DNA from: Hyphomicrobiales bacterium
GTDB lineage: Bacteria > Pseudomonadota > Alphaproteobacteria > Rhizobiales > Rhizobiaceae
NCBI GenBank assembly: GCA_900469615.1
Contig: UBYA01000029.1
Location: forward strand, 1 to 64,000
Length of the DNA: 64,000 nt
Direction of reading: 5' to 3'
Every line of letters starts with the position of its first letter. Within the stretch, counting starts at the first letter, position 1. Position numbers and translations under genes: made by a program. The notes beneath the pieces are model-generated. The model ran no database searches. It worked only from the letters and a program-made list of their open reading frames with translations, and was not told the origin of the DNA. Positions 50,218-58,758 of the stretch are shown piece by piece.

Positions 50218-51452
50218 TGGCTCTTTTCTCCGATGGAGCTTTCGAACCAGGCGACCAGCAGCTTGCGCTCCTCCGGCGTGACGTCGGTGACGTTGCCGGG
50301 CGGCATGGCATGGCTGCGGCCGGCCTGGATATAGATCTCCCGGGCATGCATAGCGATTTCCGCGTCGTTTTCCAGCATCACGTCCTTCGGCGGCCGGACA
50401 ATCCCCTCATAGACGGGTTCGGCCGCATGGCACATGGAACAGCGCGTCGAGACCATCTGCTTGACGGCCGGGAAATGCGCGTCGGAGGCGAATTGCTGGA
50501 AGGCGGGCGCGACCGCATTGGCATCCTTCTCGCCGGTCAGCACCTTCGGTACGGTGGAGAGCCACATGATGACGATGAAGAGGACGAGCGTGACGATCCA
50601 GGTCCAGGTCGGGCGGCCCTTGCGGGCATGGGTGGTATTGAACCAGTGGCGGATGGTGACGCCCATCAGGAACACCAGTGCCGCAATCACCCAGTTGTAG
50701 GCCGTGCCGAAGGCGAGCGGATAATGGTTCGACAGCATGAAGAAGATGACGGGCAGCGTCAGGTAGTTATTGTGCAGCGAGCGCTGCTTGGCGATGCGGC
50801 CGTATTTCGGGTCGGGCGTGCGGCCGGCGATGAGGTCGGCGACGACCACCTTCTGGTTGGGAATGATGATCATGAAGACGTTGGCCGACATGATCGTCGC
50901 GGTAAAGGCGCCGAGATGCAGGAAGGCGGCGCGGCCGGTGAAGAGATGCGTATAGCCCCAGGCCATGAAGACCAGCACGGCATAAAGCACGATCATCAAC
51001 CCCCATGTATTGTTGCCGAGCGGCGATTTGCATAGCAGGTCGTAGACGATCCAGCCGCCGGCGAGCGAGGCGAGCGAAATCAGGATCGCGACGGGGACGC
51101 TGACATCGAGCACATGCCGGTCGATGAGGAAGAGATTGGCGCCGCCGTAATAGACGATGCACATCATCAGGAAGCCGGAAAGCCAGGTGAAATAGCTCTC
51201 GTATTTGAACCAGGTCAGATGTTCCGGCATCTGCGCGGGGGCGACGAGATATTTCTGGATATGGTAGAAGCCGCCGCCGTGAACCTGCCATTCCTCGCCG
51301 TAGGCGCCGGGCGGAAGATGGGGTCGCTTCACCAGCCCCAGATCGAGCGCGATGAAGTAAAATGACGAACCGATCCAGGCAATGGCGGTTATGACGTGGA
51401 ACCAGCGTGCTGCGAAGGCAAGCCACTCCCACGCTATGGCGTATTCGTACAT
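50214..51452 (-). CDS. puuD: membrane urate hydroxylase with cytochrome c domain (PuuD)
   Basis: This 412-residue protein has seven or eight membrane segments in its first 300 residues (starting MYEYAIAWEWLAFAARWFHV). A C-terminal c-type haem domain with CSMCH and a later methionine ligand (HAMPPGNV) follows. PuuD oxidises urate to 5-hydroxyisourate and passes electrons to the respiratory chain, replacing soluble uricase. It is the first gene of puuD-guaD, with GGGGAA before the start. Confidence 0.93.
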   Translation of the reverse strand: MYEYAIAWEWLAFAARWFHVITAIAWIGSSFYFIALDLGLVKRPHLPPGAYGEEWQVHGGGFYHIQKYLVAPAQMPEHLTWFKYESYFTWLSGFLMMCIVYYGGANLFLIDRHVLDVSVPVAILISLASLAGGWIVYDLLCKSPLGNNTWGLMIVLYAVLVFMAWGYTHLFTGRAAFLHLGAFTATIMSANVFMIIIPNQKVVVADLIAGRTPDPKYGRIAKQRSLHNNYLTLPVIFFMLSNHYPLAFGTAYNWVIAALVFLMGVTIRHWFNTTHARKGRPTWTWIVTLVLFIVIMWLSTVPKVLTGEKDANAVAPAFQQFASDAHFPAVKQMVSTRCSMCHAAEPVYEGIVRPPKDVMLENDAEIAMHAREIYIQAGRSHAMPPGNVTDVTPEERKLLVAWFESSIGEKSQ

Positions 51453-51664
51453 TCAGTTCCCCTTTTCTTCTTCCGACTCCGCACCTTGCAAAATGTTGAA
51501 GACGGATGGAAGCGGAGAGTTTGATGTGCCGGCAAAAAGCGACGGTCTTGTCGAGTGTCCGGGGCGCATTAAATCAGATTATGGCGATTTTTAATAAAAC
51601 GCCCTCGGCTGCTTGGAGCGGGCCGTGCCCGCGGCAGCCGTCATCTTTCGACGGAGAATTGCCC

Positions 51665-51997
51665 ATGCGTGGTGTTCCGGCGTTCGTATGTCTTCTCTTT
51701 GCAAGCGCTGCCCTGGCGCATGACGCGCCCTCCGGCTGGTCCTACGATCCCTATTGCTGCAATGGCGACAGCAAGACCGGCGATTGCGAGATGATCCCCT
51801 CGCGCACCGTCACCATCATACCGGGCGGCTATCGGGTGACGCTCAATCCCGGCGATCATCGCTATATAACGCACGCGCATATCTTCACCCTGCCGCAGGG
51901 CAAGGCGATGCGTTCGCCTGACGGAGCCTATCACCTCTGCCTGTTTCCGGACGAGAATACGCCGCGCTGTTTCTATGCACCCGACATGTCCGATTGA
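51665..51997 (+). CDS. small exported cysteine-containing protein
   Basis: This 110-residue protein begins with a signal peptide (MRGVPAFVCLLFASAALA). The mature part has SYDPYCCNGDSKTGDCEMIP, ITHAHIFTLPQGKAMRSPDG and CLFPDENTPRCFY, with five cysteines suggesting disulfides. Similar small rhizobial periplasmic proteins have no known role. CGGAGAA precedes the ATG. The frame is open upstream but without signal or ribosome site. It is divergent from puuD across a 212-base gap. Confidence 0.7.
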   Translation: MRGVPAFVCLLFASAALAHDAPSGWSYDPYCCNGDSKTGDCEMIPSRTVTIIPGGYRVTLNPGDHRYITHAHIFTLPQGKAMRSPDGAYHLCLFPDENTPRCFYAPDMSD

Positions 51998-52046
51998 GCG
52001 CTATGGTGATTCATCTCGTCTCGGGTCGCCCTATTGCCTTGTTCCA

Positions 52047-52086
52047 AGCGGTTCTGGATGGAAACCGCATCGCGCTTTTCCCGGAG
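52047..52086 (+). repeat. possible dispersed repeat, copy F (decayed)
   Basis: AGCGGTTCTGGATGGAAACC and CGCATCGCGCTTTTCCCGG resemble the right half of copies B and E, with several changes. It lies just past the LysR gene end. Confidence 0.35.
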
Positions 52087-52093
52087 CCAGCGT

Positions 52094-52990
52094 TTAGTCG
52101 AGGGGCATGCCGAATTCGTTGAGGATCCAGTCCCTGAAGGCGCGGATTCGCGGCGTGTGACGCCTGTTTTCCGGATAGGCGATCCAATAGTCGGCGCCGT
52201 CGGTCGAAAGAAGATCGAAGGGTTGAATGAGCCGGCCGGAGGCCAGGTCGTCGGCATAGAATTCGGGAGTGAGAACGGCAACGCCCTGGCCTGCTATGGC
52301 GGCGCTTGCCTCGAAGGACTGCGCGCCGAGCCGGCTGCGCGGTCTGCCCTGAAGACCGGGATCGGGCACGCCTGCCTCATGGAACCACTGGACCCACCAT
52401 GGATCGCCCGCATCGATGATGCGCAGCTTGAGGAGGTCGGCCGGCTCGTGCACGCCGCCGATGGTCGCGGCGAGAGCCGGGCTCAGCATGGGGGTGAAAT
52501 GCATCTTCATCAGCAGGTGGGCGCGCAATCCGGGCCATTCTCCGCGTCCGGCGCGGATGGCAATGTCGGACGGTTCGCGGGCAAAGTCGATGATCGAGCC
52601 CGAGGTGGCGAGGCGAACGGCGATTTTCGGATGCTTGAGCTGAAACGTGCCGATATGACGCGCCAGCCACTGCGATGCGAAGGTCGGGGTGGAGTGAATG
52701 TGGAGCGTCGTCTCGGCGTCGCCGCTGAGGGACGCCATAGCCTCCTGCAGCATGGCAAAGGCTTCCGAGACTTTCGGGGCCAGCTGCTCGCCGGCCTCGG
52801 TCAGCAGGATCTGACGCGGGCGGCGCAGGAAAAGCGGCTCCCCGGTCGTCTCCTCCAGCAGCTTGATCTGATAGCTGACCGCAGTCTGCGTCATGCCCAG
52901 CTCTTCGCCGGCGCGCGTGAAGCTGCCGAGTCGTGCCGCGGCTTCGAAGACGCGCAGCGCATTCAGCGGAAAGCGTTTCGACAGCTTCAT
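52094..52990 (-). CDS. LysR-family regulator (GcvA-like)
   Basis: This 298-residue LysR regulator has the helix-turn-helix MKLSKRFPLNALRVFEAAAR to GMTQTAVSYQIKLLEE at residues 1-50 and a substrate-binding-like effector domain after it. The start at 52990 was fixed by the conserved KRFPLNALRVFEA beginning. The frame is open upstream but without family sequence. It sits between puuD-guaD and xdhAB and may regulate purine genes, though no binding site was identified. It is divergent from the small DUF1127-like gene. Confidence 0.83.
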   Translation of the reverse strand: MKLSKRFPLNALRVFEAAARLGSFTRAGEELGMTQTAVSYQIKLLEETTGEPLFLRRPRQILLTEAGEQLAPKVSEAFAMLQEAMASLSGDAETTLHIHSTPTFASQWLARHIGTFQLKHPKIAVRLATSGSIIDFAREPSDIAIRAGRGEWPGLRAHLLMKMHFTPMLSPALAATIGGVHEPADLLKLRIIDAGDPWWVQWFHEAGVPDPGLQGRPRSRLGAQSFEASAAIAGQGVAVLTPEFYADDLASGRLIQPFDLLSTDGADYWIAYPENRRHTPRIRAFRDWILNEFGMPLD

Positions 52991-53092
52991 GAATAAGTTC
53001 TCTTTATGCATGTAGACGATAGTTCGATTGGAATTCCAGCATTTTCCGCGACAAACTGCAATCCATATCACGGATTTGATTGAGGTGTTGTC

Positions 53093-53296
53093 ATGGATTG
53101 TTATGTCATGGAACCGGTGGATGCAGCCAGGCCCACGCTTTTGGCCCGTCTTCTGGAATCGCTGGCGCAGGTCTTCGTCAAGCATGCGGAACCATCGCCG
53201 CATCTGGATCTCGACGAGATGCCGGACCGCCTGAAGCGTGATCTCGGATTTCTGGATGGGCGTGAGCCGCATTATGACGACAACCGGCTGCTATAG
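53093..53296 (+). CDS. DUF1127-like small protein
   Basis: This 67-residue protein has the C-terminal pattern LDEMPDRLKRDLGFLDGR, resembling the arginine-containing DUF1127 motif (about LDDRLLRDIGL) of small rhizobial proteins. Some of these act in RNA and phosphate or colonisation control. It is divergent from the LysR gene and probably shares its promoter region. The ribosome site is weak (GAGGTG). Confidence 0.6.
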   Translation: MDCYVMEPVDAARPTLLARLLESLAQVFVKHAEPSPHLDLDEMPDRLKRDLGFLDGREPHYDDNRLL

Positions 53297-53617
53297 GCGG
53301 CGGGGAGCGTCGAAGGCTCGATGGTTGTGAGCGGAGAGTGTGCACCCCCCTCTGTCACTTCGTGACATCTCCCCCACAAGGGGGGAGATCGTTAGGAGTT
53401 TGCCGCGCCCGCCTTGCGGAATATCGCGACATTGTTTCCACAGATGCCTGATGCGCTTGATACGCGTGGGGAAGGCTACAGGCTACCAATCTCCCCCCTT
53501 GTGGGGGAGATGTCACGTAAGTGACAGAGGGGGGTATGCTGCCGCATACTCAAATCTCCGATTTGGCCTCAAATACCTTCTTGCCCCATCACGGCAAACT
53601 TCGCGTCCCAAAGGACA
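53297..53617. other. gap after xdhB, holds mosaic repeat, no xdhC
   Basis: These 321 bases contain only the large inverted repeat at 53344-53535. The position right behind xdhB is where rhizobia usually carry xdhC, and no trace of it is visible. Confidence 0.5.
53344..53535. repeat. RIME-like intergenic mosaic element
   Basis: The left arm 53344-53389 (ACCCCCCTCTGTCACTT...) and right arm 53489-53535 are inverted copies that differ by one inserted base. Each arm contains an inner palindrome (TCTCCCCCACAAGGGGGGAGA). This build matches the Rhizobium intergenic mosaic elements. It lies between the convergent ends of the DUF1127-like gene and xdhB. Confidence 0.75.
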
Positions 53618-55957
53618 TCACATCCCTTTCAGCCGCTCGACCGCCATCAGCACCCGCTCTGGTGTCGCCGGAGCATCGAGGCGTGGGCAGACGCGATAGT
53701 CTGCGATGCTGGCGACGGCCATCGACAATGCTTCGAGCACCGAGATCGGCAGCATGAAAGGCGGCTCGCCGACAGCCTTCGAGCGGCCGATGGTTGCCTC
53801 GGTGTTTTCGGACCATTCCGCCAGCCGCACGTTGAAGATCTTCGGCCGGTCGGAGGCGAGGGGGATCTTGTAGGTGGACGGCGCATGCGTGCGCAGCCGC
53901 CCCTTGGCATCCCACCACAATTCTTCGGTCGTCAGCCAGCCCATGCCTTGCACGAAGGCGCCCTCGACCTGGCCGATATCGATCGCCGGATTGAGGGAGC
54001 GGCCGACATCGTGGAGAATGTCGGCGCGGTCGATCAGATATTCGCCCGTCAGCGTATCGATAGACACTTCCGAACAGGCGGCGCCATAGGAGAAGTAATA
54101 GAAAGGCGTGCCGCGGCCTGCCTTGCGATCCCAGTGGATCTTCGGCGTCTTGTAGAAGCCGGCGGCGGAAAGCTGGACGCGGGCGAAATAGGCCTGTTTG
54201 ATGAAATCCGAGAAGGGGATTTCGGCGTCGCCCACGCGCACGCGGTTGGGCAGGAACTGCACTTCCTCGGCGCCGACACCCCATTTCTCGACCGCGAAGG
54301 CGACAAGCCGCTCCTTGATCTGCCGGCCGGCATCGAAAGCGGCCATACCGTTCAGGTCTGAGCCGGAGGAGGCCGCCGTCGCCGATGTGTTCGGCACCTT
54401 GCCGGTCGTCGTGGCGGTGATCTTCACGCGGTCGATATCGACCTGGAAACTGTCGGCCAGAACCTGCGCCACCTTCGTATAGAGGCCCTGGCCCATTTCG
54501 GTGCCGCCATGATTGAGGTGGATCGAGCCGTCCTGATAGACATGCACCAGCGCGCCCGCCTGGTTGAAGGCGGTCATGGTGAAGGAAATGCCGAACTTCA
54601 CCGGCGTCAGCGCGATCCCCTTGCGGATGAAGCGGCTGGAGCGGTTGAACTCGATAATGGCCTTGCGCCGCGCCTGATAGTCGGAGGTTTGTTCCAGCTC
54701 GTCGACGATGCGGTTGATGATGTTGTCGGTGACTTCCTGGTGATAGGGCGTCAGCGTCCGGCCGGAGCCCAGCTGGCCGTAGAAATTGGCGCGACGGATT
54801 TCGAGCGGGTCCTTGCCGAGCGCATAGGCGATTTCCTCGATCATGCGTTCGCCGCCGACCATCCCTTGCGGGCCGCCGAAGCCGCGGAAGGCGGTGTTGG
54901 AGACGGTATGCGTCTTCAGAGGCTTCGAAACCAGATGAACATGCGGGTAGAAATAGCTGGAATCCGCGTGGAACAGCGCGCGGTCGGTGACAGGGCCGGA
55001 CAGATCGGAGGAGAAGCCGCAGCGGGCGGCATAGGTGGCGTCGACGGCGTGGATGCGGCCTTCATCGTCGAAACCGACCTCGTAATCCACCAGGAAGTCG
55101 TGGCGCTTGCCCGTGGCGCTCATGTCCTCGTCGCGGTCGGGCCGGAATTTCACGGCGCGGCCGAGCTTCTTGGCCGCAACGGCGGCCAGTGCGGCAAACT
55201 GGTTGCCCTGTGTTTCCTTGCCGCCGAAGCCGCCGCCCATGCGACGCACATTGACTGTCACGGCGTTGGACGGAATGCCGAGAACGTGGCCGACGATGTG
55301 CTGGATTTCGCTCGGATGCTGCGTCGACGACCAGACCGCGACTTCATCGTCCTCGCCGGGGATGGCCATGGCGATATGGCTCTCGAGGTAGAAATGCTCC
55401 TGGCCGCCGATGCGCATCTGCGCTTTGATACGATGCTTGGCGTTCGCCATCTCGGTCTCGGGTTCGCCGCGCTTCAAAGTCATCGGCTCGTAGACGAGCG
55501 GCGCACCATTGGCGAGCGCGCCGTCGATATCGCTCCAATGTGGCAGGTCGCGGTAGTCGATCTTGGCAAGGCGCGCGGCGCGGCGGGCGGCATCGCGGGT
55601 TTCGGCGATCACGGCAAAGATCGGCTGGCCGTGAAACTCGACCCTGGTCTCGGCCAGCAGCGGTTCGTCATGCATGCCGTTGGAGCTGGTATCGTTGACG
55701 CCGGGAACATCGGCGCCGGTGAACACCCAGACGACGCCCGGATAGGCCCGGACGGCAGAAAGGTCGATGCCGGCGATCTCGGCATGGGCACGGTCGGAAA
55801 GGCCGAGCGCGCCGTGCAGCAGGCCGGCGGGTTCGGGAATATCATCGATGTAATCGGCGGCTCCGGTCACATGCTTATGCGCTGAATCATGGCGCAGCGA
55901 GCCATGCATCGAGCCATTGATGACGACCTTGCGCTCTTCGAAGGTGGATTTGTCCAT
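53618..55957 (-). CDS. xdhB: xanthine dehydrogenase, molybdopterin-binding subunit
   Basis: This 779-residue large subunit begins SMHGSLRHDSAHKHVTGAADYIDDIPEPAG. It has the molybdopterin motifs GGFGGKETQGN, FRGFGGPQGM, TEMGQGLYTKVAQV and the catalytic glutamate region near GEPPFMLPISVLEAL. With XdhA it oxidises hypoxanthine and xanthine to urate. The gene follows xdhA after a 251-base gap filled by a mosaic repeat. The expected maturation gene xdhC is absent behind it. Confidence 0.93.
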   Translation of the reverse strand: MDKSTFEERKVVINGSMHGSLRHDSAHKHVTGAADYIDDIPEPAGLLHGALGLSDRAHAEIAGIDLSAVRAYPGVVWVFTGADVPGVNDTSSNGMHDEPLLAETRVEFHGQPIFAVIAETRDAARRAARLAKIDYRDLPHWSDIDGALANGAPLVYEPMTLKRGEPETEMANAKHRIKAQMRIGGQEHFYLESHIAMAIPGEDDEVAVWSSTQHPSEIQHIVGHVLGIPSNAVTVNVRRMGGGFGGKETQGNQFAALAAVAAKKLGRAVKFRPDRDEDMSATGKRHDFLVDYEVGFDDEGRIHAVDATYAARCGFSSDLSGPVTDRALFHADSSYFYPHVHLVSKPLKTHTVSNTAFRGFGGPQGMVGGERMIEEIAYALGKDPLEIRRANFYGQLGSGRTLTPYHQEVTDNIINRIVDELEQTSDYQARRKAIIEFNRSSRFIRKGIALTPVKFGISFTMTAFNQAGALVHVYQDGSIHLNHGGTEMGQGLYTKVAQVLADSFQVDIDRVKITATTTGKVPNTSATAASSGSDLNGMAAFDAGRQIKERLVAFAVEKWGVGAEEVQFLPNRVRVGDAEIPFSDFIKQAYFARVQLSAAGFYKTPKIHWDRKAGRGTPFYYFSYGAACSEVSIDTLTGEYLIDRADILHDVGRSLNPAIDIGQVEGAFVQGMGWLTTEELWWDAKGRLRTHAPSTYKIPLASDRPKIFNVRLAEWSENTEATIGRSKAVGEPPFMLPISVLEALSMAVASIADYRVCPRLDAPATPERVLMAVERLKGM

Positions 55958-55978
55958 GGCTCAGGCCTCCACGGTTTT

Positions 55979-56134
55979 CCTTCTCCCCAACGGGGAGAAG
56001 GTGGCCGTCAGGCCGGATGAGGGGGAGGCATCGCAAAGCGATGCCATGCTTGCTCTTAATGAGGGATAGCCTGGTGTTTGTCGCGCCACCCCCTCATCCG
56101 CCCTTTGGGCACCTTCTCCCCGCCGGGGAGAAGG
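55979..56134. repeat. intergenic mosaic element inside the xdhA-xdhB operon
   Basis: The left arm 55979-56025 (CCTTCTCCCC...GATGAGGGGG) and right arm 56089-56134 are inverted, imperfect copies. Each has a small CCTTCTCC/GGAGAAGG palindrome. It is a rhizobial intergenic repeat. Inserted mid-operon, it could affect the balance or stability of the two messages. Confidence 0.75.
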
Positions 56135-56208
56135 GGACAGGCCCCATGACGTCGAAAGGATACGAGCGTTGCTCAAGGAGTGCGGCTGAACGAAGGTGAA
56201 ATTTATCG

Positions 56209-57675
56209 TCATGCCAGCACCTCGAAGCGCTTCAGTTCCTGCGGCGCTCCGGCCGTTTCCAGATAGAAGCGGATCAGCAGGTTCTTGGCGGTCAGCTGGC
56301 GGTATTCGGCCGTGGCGCGCCAGTCGGTCAGCGGTGCGTAGTCGCTATCGAAGGCATCGCGCGCGGCGGTGACGGCTGCCTCCGTCCAGGGCTTGCCGAT
56401 CAGCTTGGCCTCCACGGCGCGGGCACGCTTCGGCGTACCGGCCATGCCGCCGAAGGCGATGCGGATATCCTGAACATTGCCGGCTGAATCCAGCGACAGA
56501 TGGAAAGCGCCGCAGGCCGCCGAGATATCCTCGTCGCGGCGCTTGGAGATCTTGTAGACGGCGAAATGGGCATCGTCGGCCGGATAGGGGACGAATATTC
56601 CTTCCACGAACTCGCCGGGATGACGATCCTGCTTGCCGTAATCGATGAAGAAATCTTCCAGCGGCAGGCTGCGCGTGCCTGCCGTCGAGCGAAGCCTGAC
56701 CTTGGCGCCGAGCGCAATCAAAGGCGGCGGGCTATCGCCGATCGGCGAGCCGTTGGCGATGTTGCCGCCGATCGTGCCCATGTTGCGCACCTGCTCGCCG
56801 CCGATGCGGTTGATGAGGTTGGCAAATGCCGGGATCTTTTCGGCGATCACGGCAAAGGCGCGGCTGTAGGTGACGCCGGCGCCGATGCTCAGCCCGGTGT
56901 CTTCCGCCGATATCTTCTGCAGATCGGTCAGATGGTTGATGAAGACGACCGGATTGAGCCCGCGCATCTGCTTCGTGACCCACAGGCCGACATCGGTCGA
57001 GCCGGCGACGACGGTCGCCTTCGGCTCTTCAGCGAGCACCTGCGCCAAGGCGGAGACGGAACCCGGCACGATCAGGCGATCCTCGCCTTCGGTTATGGTG
57101 ATGGTGTCGCCGCCCTGCATCGCCCAGAGCCGCGCAATGATATCCGCTCTCGTCCTTTCGAGCGGATCGAAGAGGGCGCTCGGCCGCTTCTGGCTCACCT
57201 GCTCGGCGGCCTTGACGATCGGCTCGTAGCCCGTACATCGACAGAGATTGCCCTGCAGGGATTTTTCGATCTGGGCGCGGCTCGGCTTTTCCGTCGAGAG
57301 CCAGAGGCCATAGAGCGACATGATGAAGCCCGGCGTGCAGAAACCGCATTGCGAACCATGACAATCGACCATGGCCTGCTGCACCGGATGGAGAGTGCCG
57401 TTCTGGGCGGCGAGATGCTCGACGGTGACGACGTGGGTTGCGTGCAGCGAGCCGACGAATCGGATGCAGGCATTGACGGACTCGTAGTGAAGCCCGCCAT
57501 CGATCAGGCGGCCCACCAGGACGGTGCAGGCGCCGCAATCGCCTTCCGCGCATCCTTCCTTTGTGCCCGTCAGCCGTCGCCTGAGGCGCAGGAAGTCCAG
57601 CAGCGTCTCGGTGGGGCGCAGGCTCGATAGCGTGATATCCTCGCCGTTGAGGATGAAGCGGATGCTGTCGCTCAT
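56209..57675 (-). CDS. xdhA: xanthine dehydrogenase, FeS/FAD subunit
   Basis: This 488-residue small subunit has a plant-type [2Fe-2S] domain with EGCAEGDCGACTVLVG and a second [2Fe-2S] domain with GSQCGFCTPGFIMSLYGL and GNLCRCTGYEPI. The FAD domain has VVAGSTDVGLWV and NMGTIGGNIANGSPIGD. It passes electrons from the molybdenum site to NAD. The ATG at 57675 gives MSDSIRFILNGED, the expected start. Upstream in-frame codons lack a ribosome site. It follows bdhA on the same strand after 64 bases with a hairpin. Confidence 0.93.
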   Translation of the reverse strand: MSDSIRFILNGEDITLSSLRPTETLLDFLRLRRRLTGTKEGCAEGDCGACTVLVGRLIDGGLHYESVNACIRFVGSLHATHVVTVEHLAAQNGTLHPVQQAMVDCHGSQCGFCTPGFIMSLYGLWLSTEKPSRAQIEKSLQGNLCRCTGYEPIVKAAEQVSQKRPSALFDPLERTRADIIARLWAMQGGDTITITEGEDRLIVPGSVSALAQVLAEEPKATVVAGSTDVGLWVTKQMRGLNPVVFINHLTDLQKISAEDTGLSIGAGVTYSRAFAVIAEKIPAFANLINRIGGEQVRNMGTIGGNIANGSPIGDSPPPLIALGAKVRLRSTAGTRSLPLEDFFIDYGKQDRHPGEFVEGIFVPYPADDAHFAVYKISKRRDEDISAACGAFHLSLDSAGNVQDIRIAFGGMAGTPKRARAVEAKLIGKPWTEAAVTAARDAFDSDYAPLTDWRATAEYRQLTAKNLLIRFYLETAGAPQELKRFEVLA

Positions 57676-57703
57676 GTCGTTCCCGTTTATTCTCCGTTGG
57701 TCG

Positions 57704-57726
57704 GGGCCGGTATACGAATCCGGCCC
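57704..57726 (-). terminator. hairpin between bdhA and xdhA
   Basis: GGGCCGG (57704-57710) pairs with CCGGCCC (57720-57726), 13 bases past the bdhA stop. There is no T-run, so partial read-through into xdhA is possible. Confidence 0.4.
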
Positions 57727-57739
57727 TAACCGTCTATGG

Positions 57740-58516
57740 TTATGCTGCGGTCCAGCCACCGTCAATCGAGACGTGTGTGCCCGTTACCTGACGCGCCTCG
57801 TCGCTGGCGAGGTAGAGCGACAGGGCTCCGATCTCCTCGGCCTTGACGAATTCATGCGTGGGCTGGGCCTTGAGGATGACCTCGTTCTTGACCTGCTCCT
57901 CGGTCATGCCGCGTGCCTTGGCCGTGTCCGGGATCTGCTTTTCGACAAGCGGGGTCAGGACGTAGCCGGGGCAAATGGCGTTCACCGTCACGCCGAATTC
58001 GGCAAGCTCGAGCGCTGCCGTCTTTGTCAGACCCAGTATACCATGTTTTGCAGCGACATAGGCAGATTTGAAGGGGGAGGCGACCAGGCCGTGCGCCGAG
58101 GCGATGTTGATGATGCGCCCATGCTTCTTTGCCTTCATCAGCGGGATGGCGGCGCGGATCGTGTGAAAGGAGCTGGAAAGGTTGATCGCGATGATCTGGT
58201 CCCACTTCTCGATCGGGAAATCCTCGATCTTCTCGACATGCTGGATGCCGGCATTGTTGACGAGGACATCGACGCTGCCGAAGGTGGAGTTGGCGGTCGC
58301 GATCAGGTCGGCGATCTCGGCGGGTTTCGTCATGTCGGCCGGATGATAGATGACCTTGCCGCCGCCGGAAGCTTCGAGCTTGTTTCTGATCGCGTCGATT
58401 TCCTCCGGCTTTCCGAAGCCGTTGATGACGATATTGTCACCCTTGGCGGCAAAGGCGGCCGCGATGGCGAGGCCGATACCGCTCGTGGAACCGGTGACGA
58501 CAACTGTTCTTGCCAT
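57740..58516 (-). CDS. bdhA: 3-hydroxybutyrate dehydrogenase
   Basis: This 258-residue short-chain dehydrogenase has the NAD loop TGSTSGIGLAIA, NNAGIQHV, the catalytic serine in IASAHGLVAS and Y-x3-K in SAYVAAKHG. The QHVEKIEDFPIEKWD stretch is typical of BdhA. It oxidises 3-hydroxybutyrate to acetoacetate in polyhydroxybutyrate turnover. ATG at 58516 follows AGGGAGAAGAG. The frame is open upstream without family sequence. It is divergent from glpK. Confidence 0.9.
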   Translation of the reverse strand: MARTVVVTGSTSGIGLAIAAAFAAKGDNIVINGFGKPEEIDAIRNKLEASGGGKVIYHPADMTKPAEIADLIATANSTFGSVDVLVNNAGIQHVEKIEDFPIEKWDQIIAINLSSSFHTIRAAIPLMKAKKHGRIINIASAHGLVASPFKSAYVAAKHGILGLTKTAALELAEFGVTVNAICPGYVLTPLVEKQIPDTAKARGMTEEQVKNEVILKAQPTHEFVKAEEIGALSLYLASDEARQVTGTHVSIDGGWTAA

Positions 58517-58758
58517 GATCTTCTCTTCTCCCTGGACAGCGAAGCTTCCTGCTGCAATGCAAAAGCGGTCCGAGCCTAGTCCCAAACCTGCGGATATGGC
58601 AATCGCATTGCCGCCGGTTCCTTTCGTGGCAGCCTGACCCCCGCGGCGCCGTAAACAGGAAAGCGTGTCTTCCCGCGAAAAATTTCGTTTTGCTTTCTTT
58701 TCACATTCGTTTTGCTCGCGTATCTGTTGTTTCGGAATGCAGCAGGTGGGAGGAATGC

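Noticed and set aside
53344..53535. Bidirectional terminator for xdhB and the DUF1127-like gene
   Set aside because: Arms are far too long and no T-run follows. The structure fits a rhizobial mosaic repeat better, though it may incidentally stop transcription.
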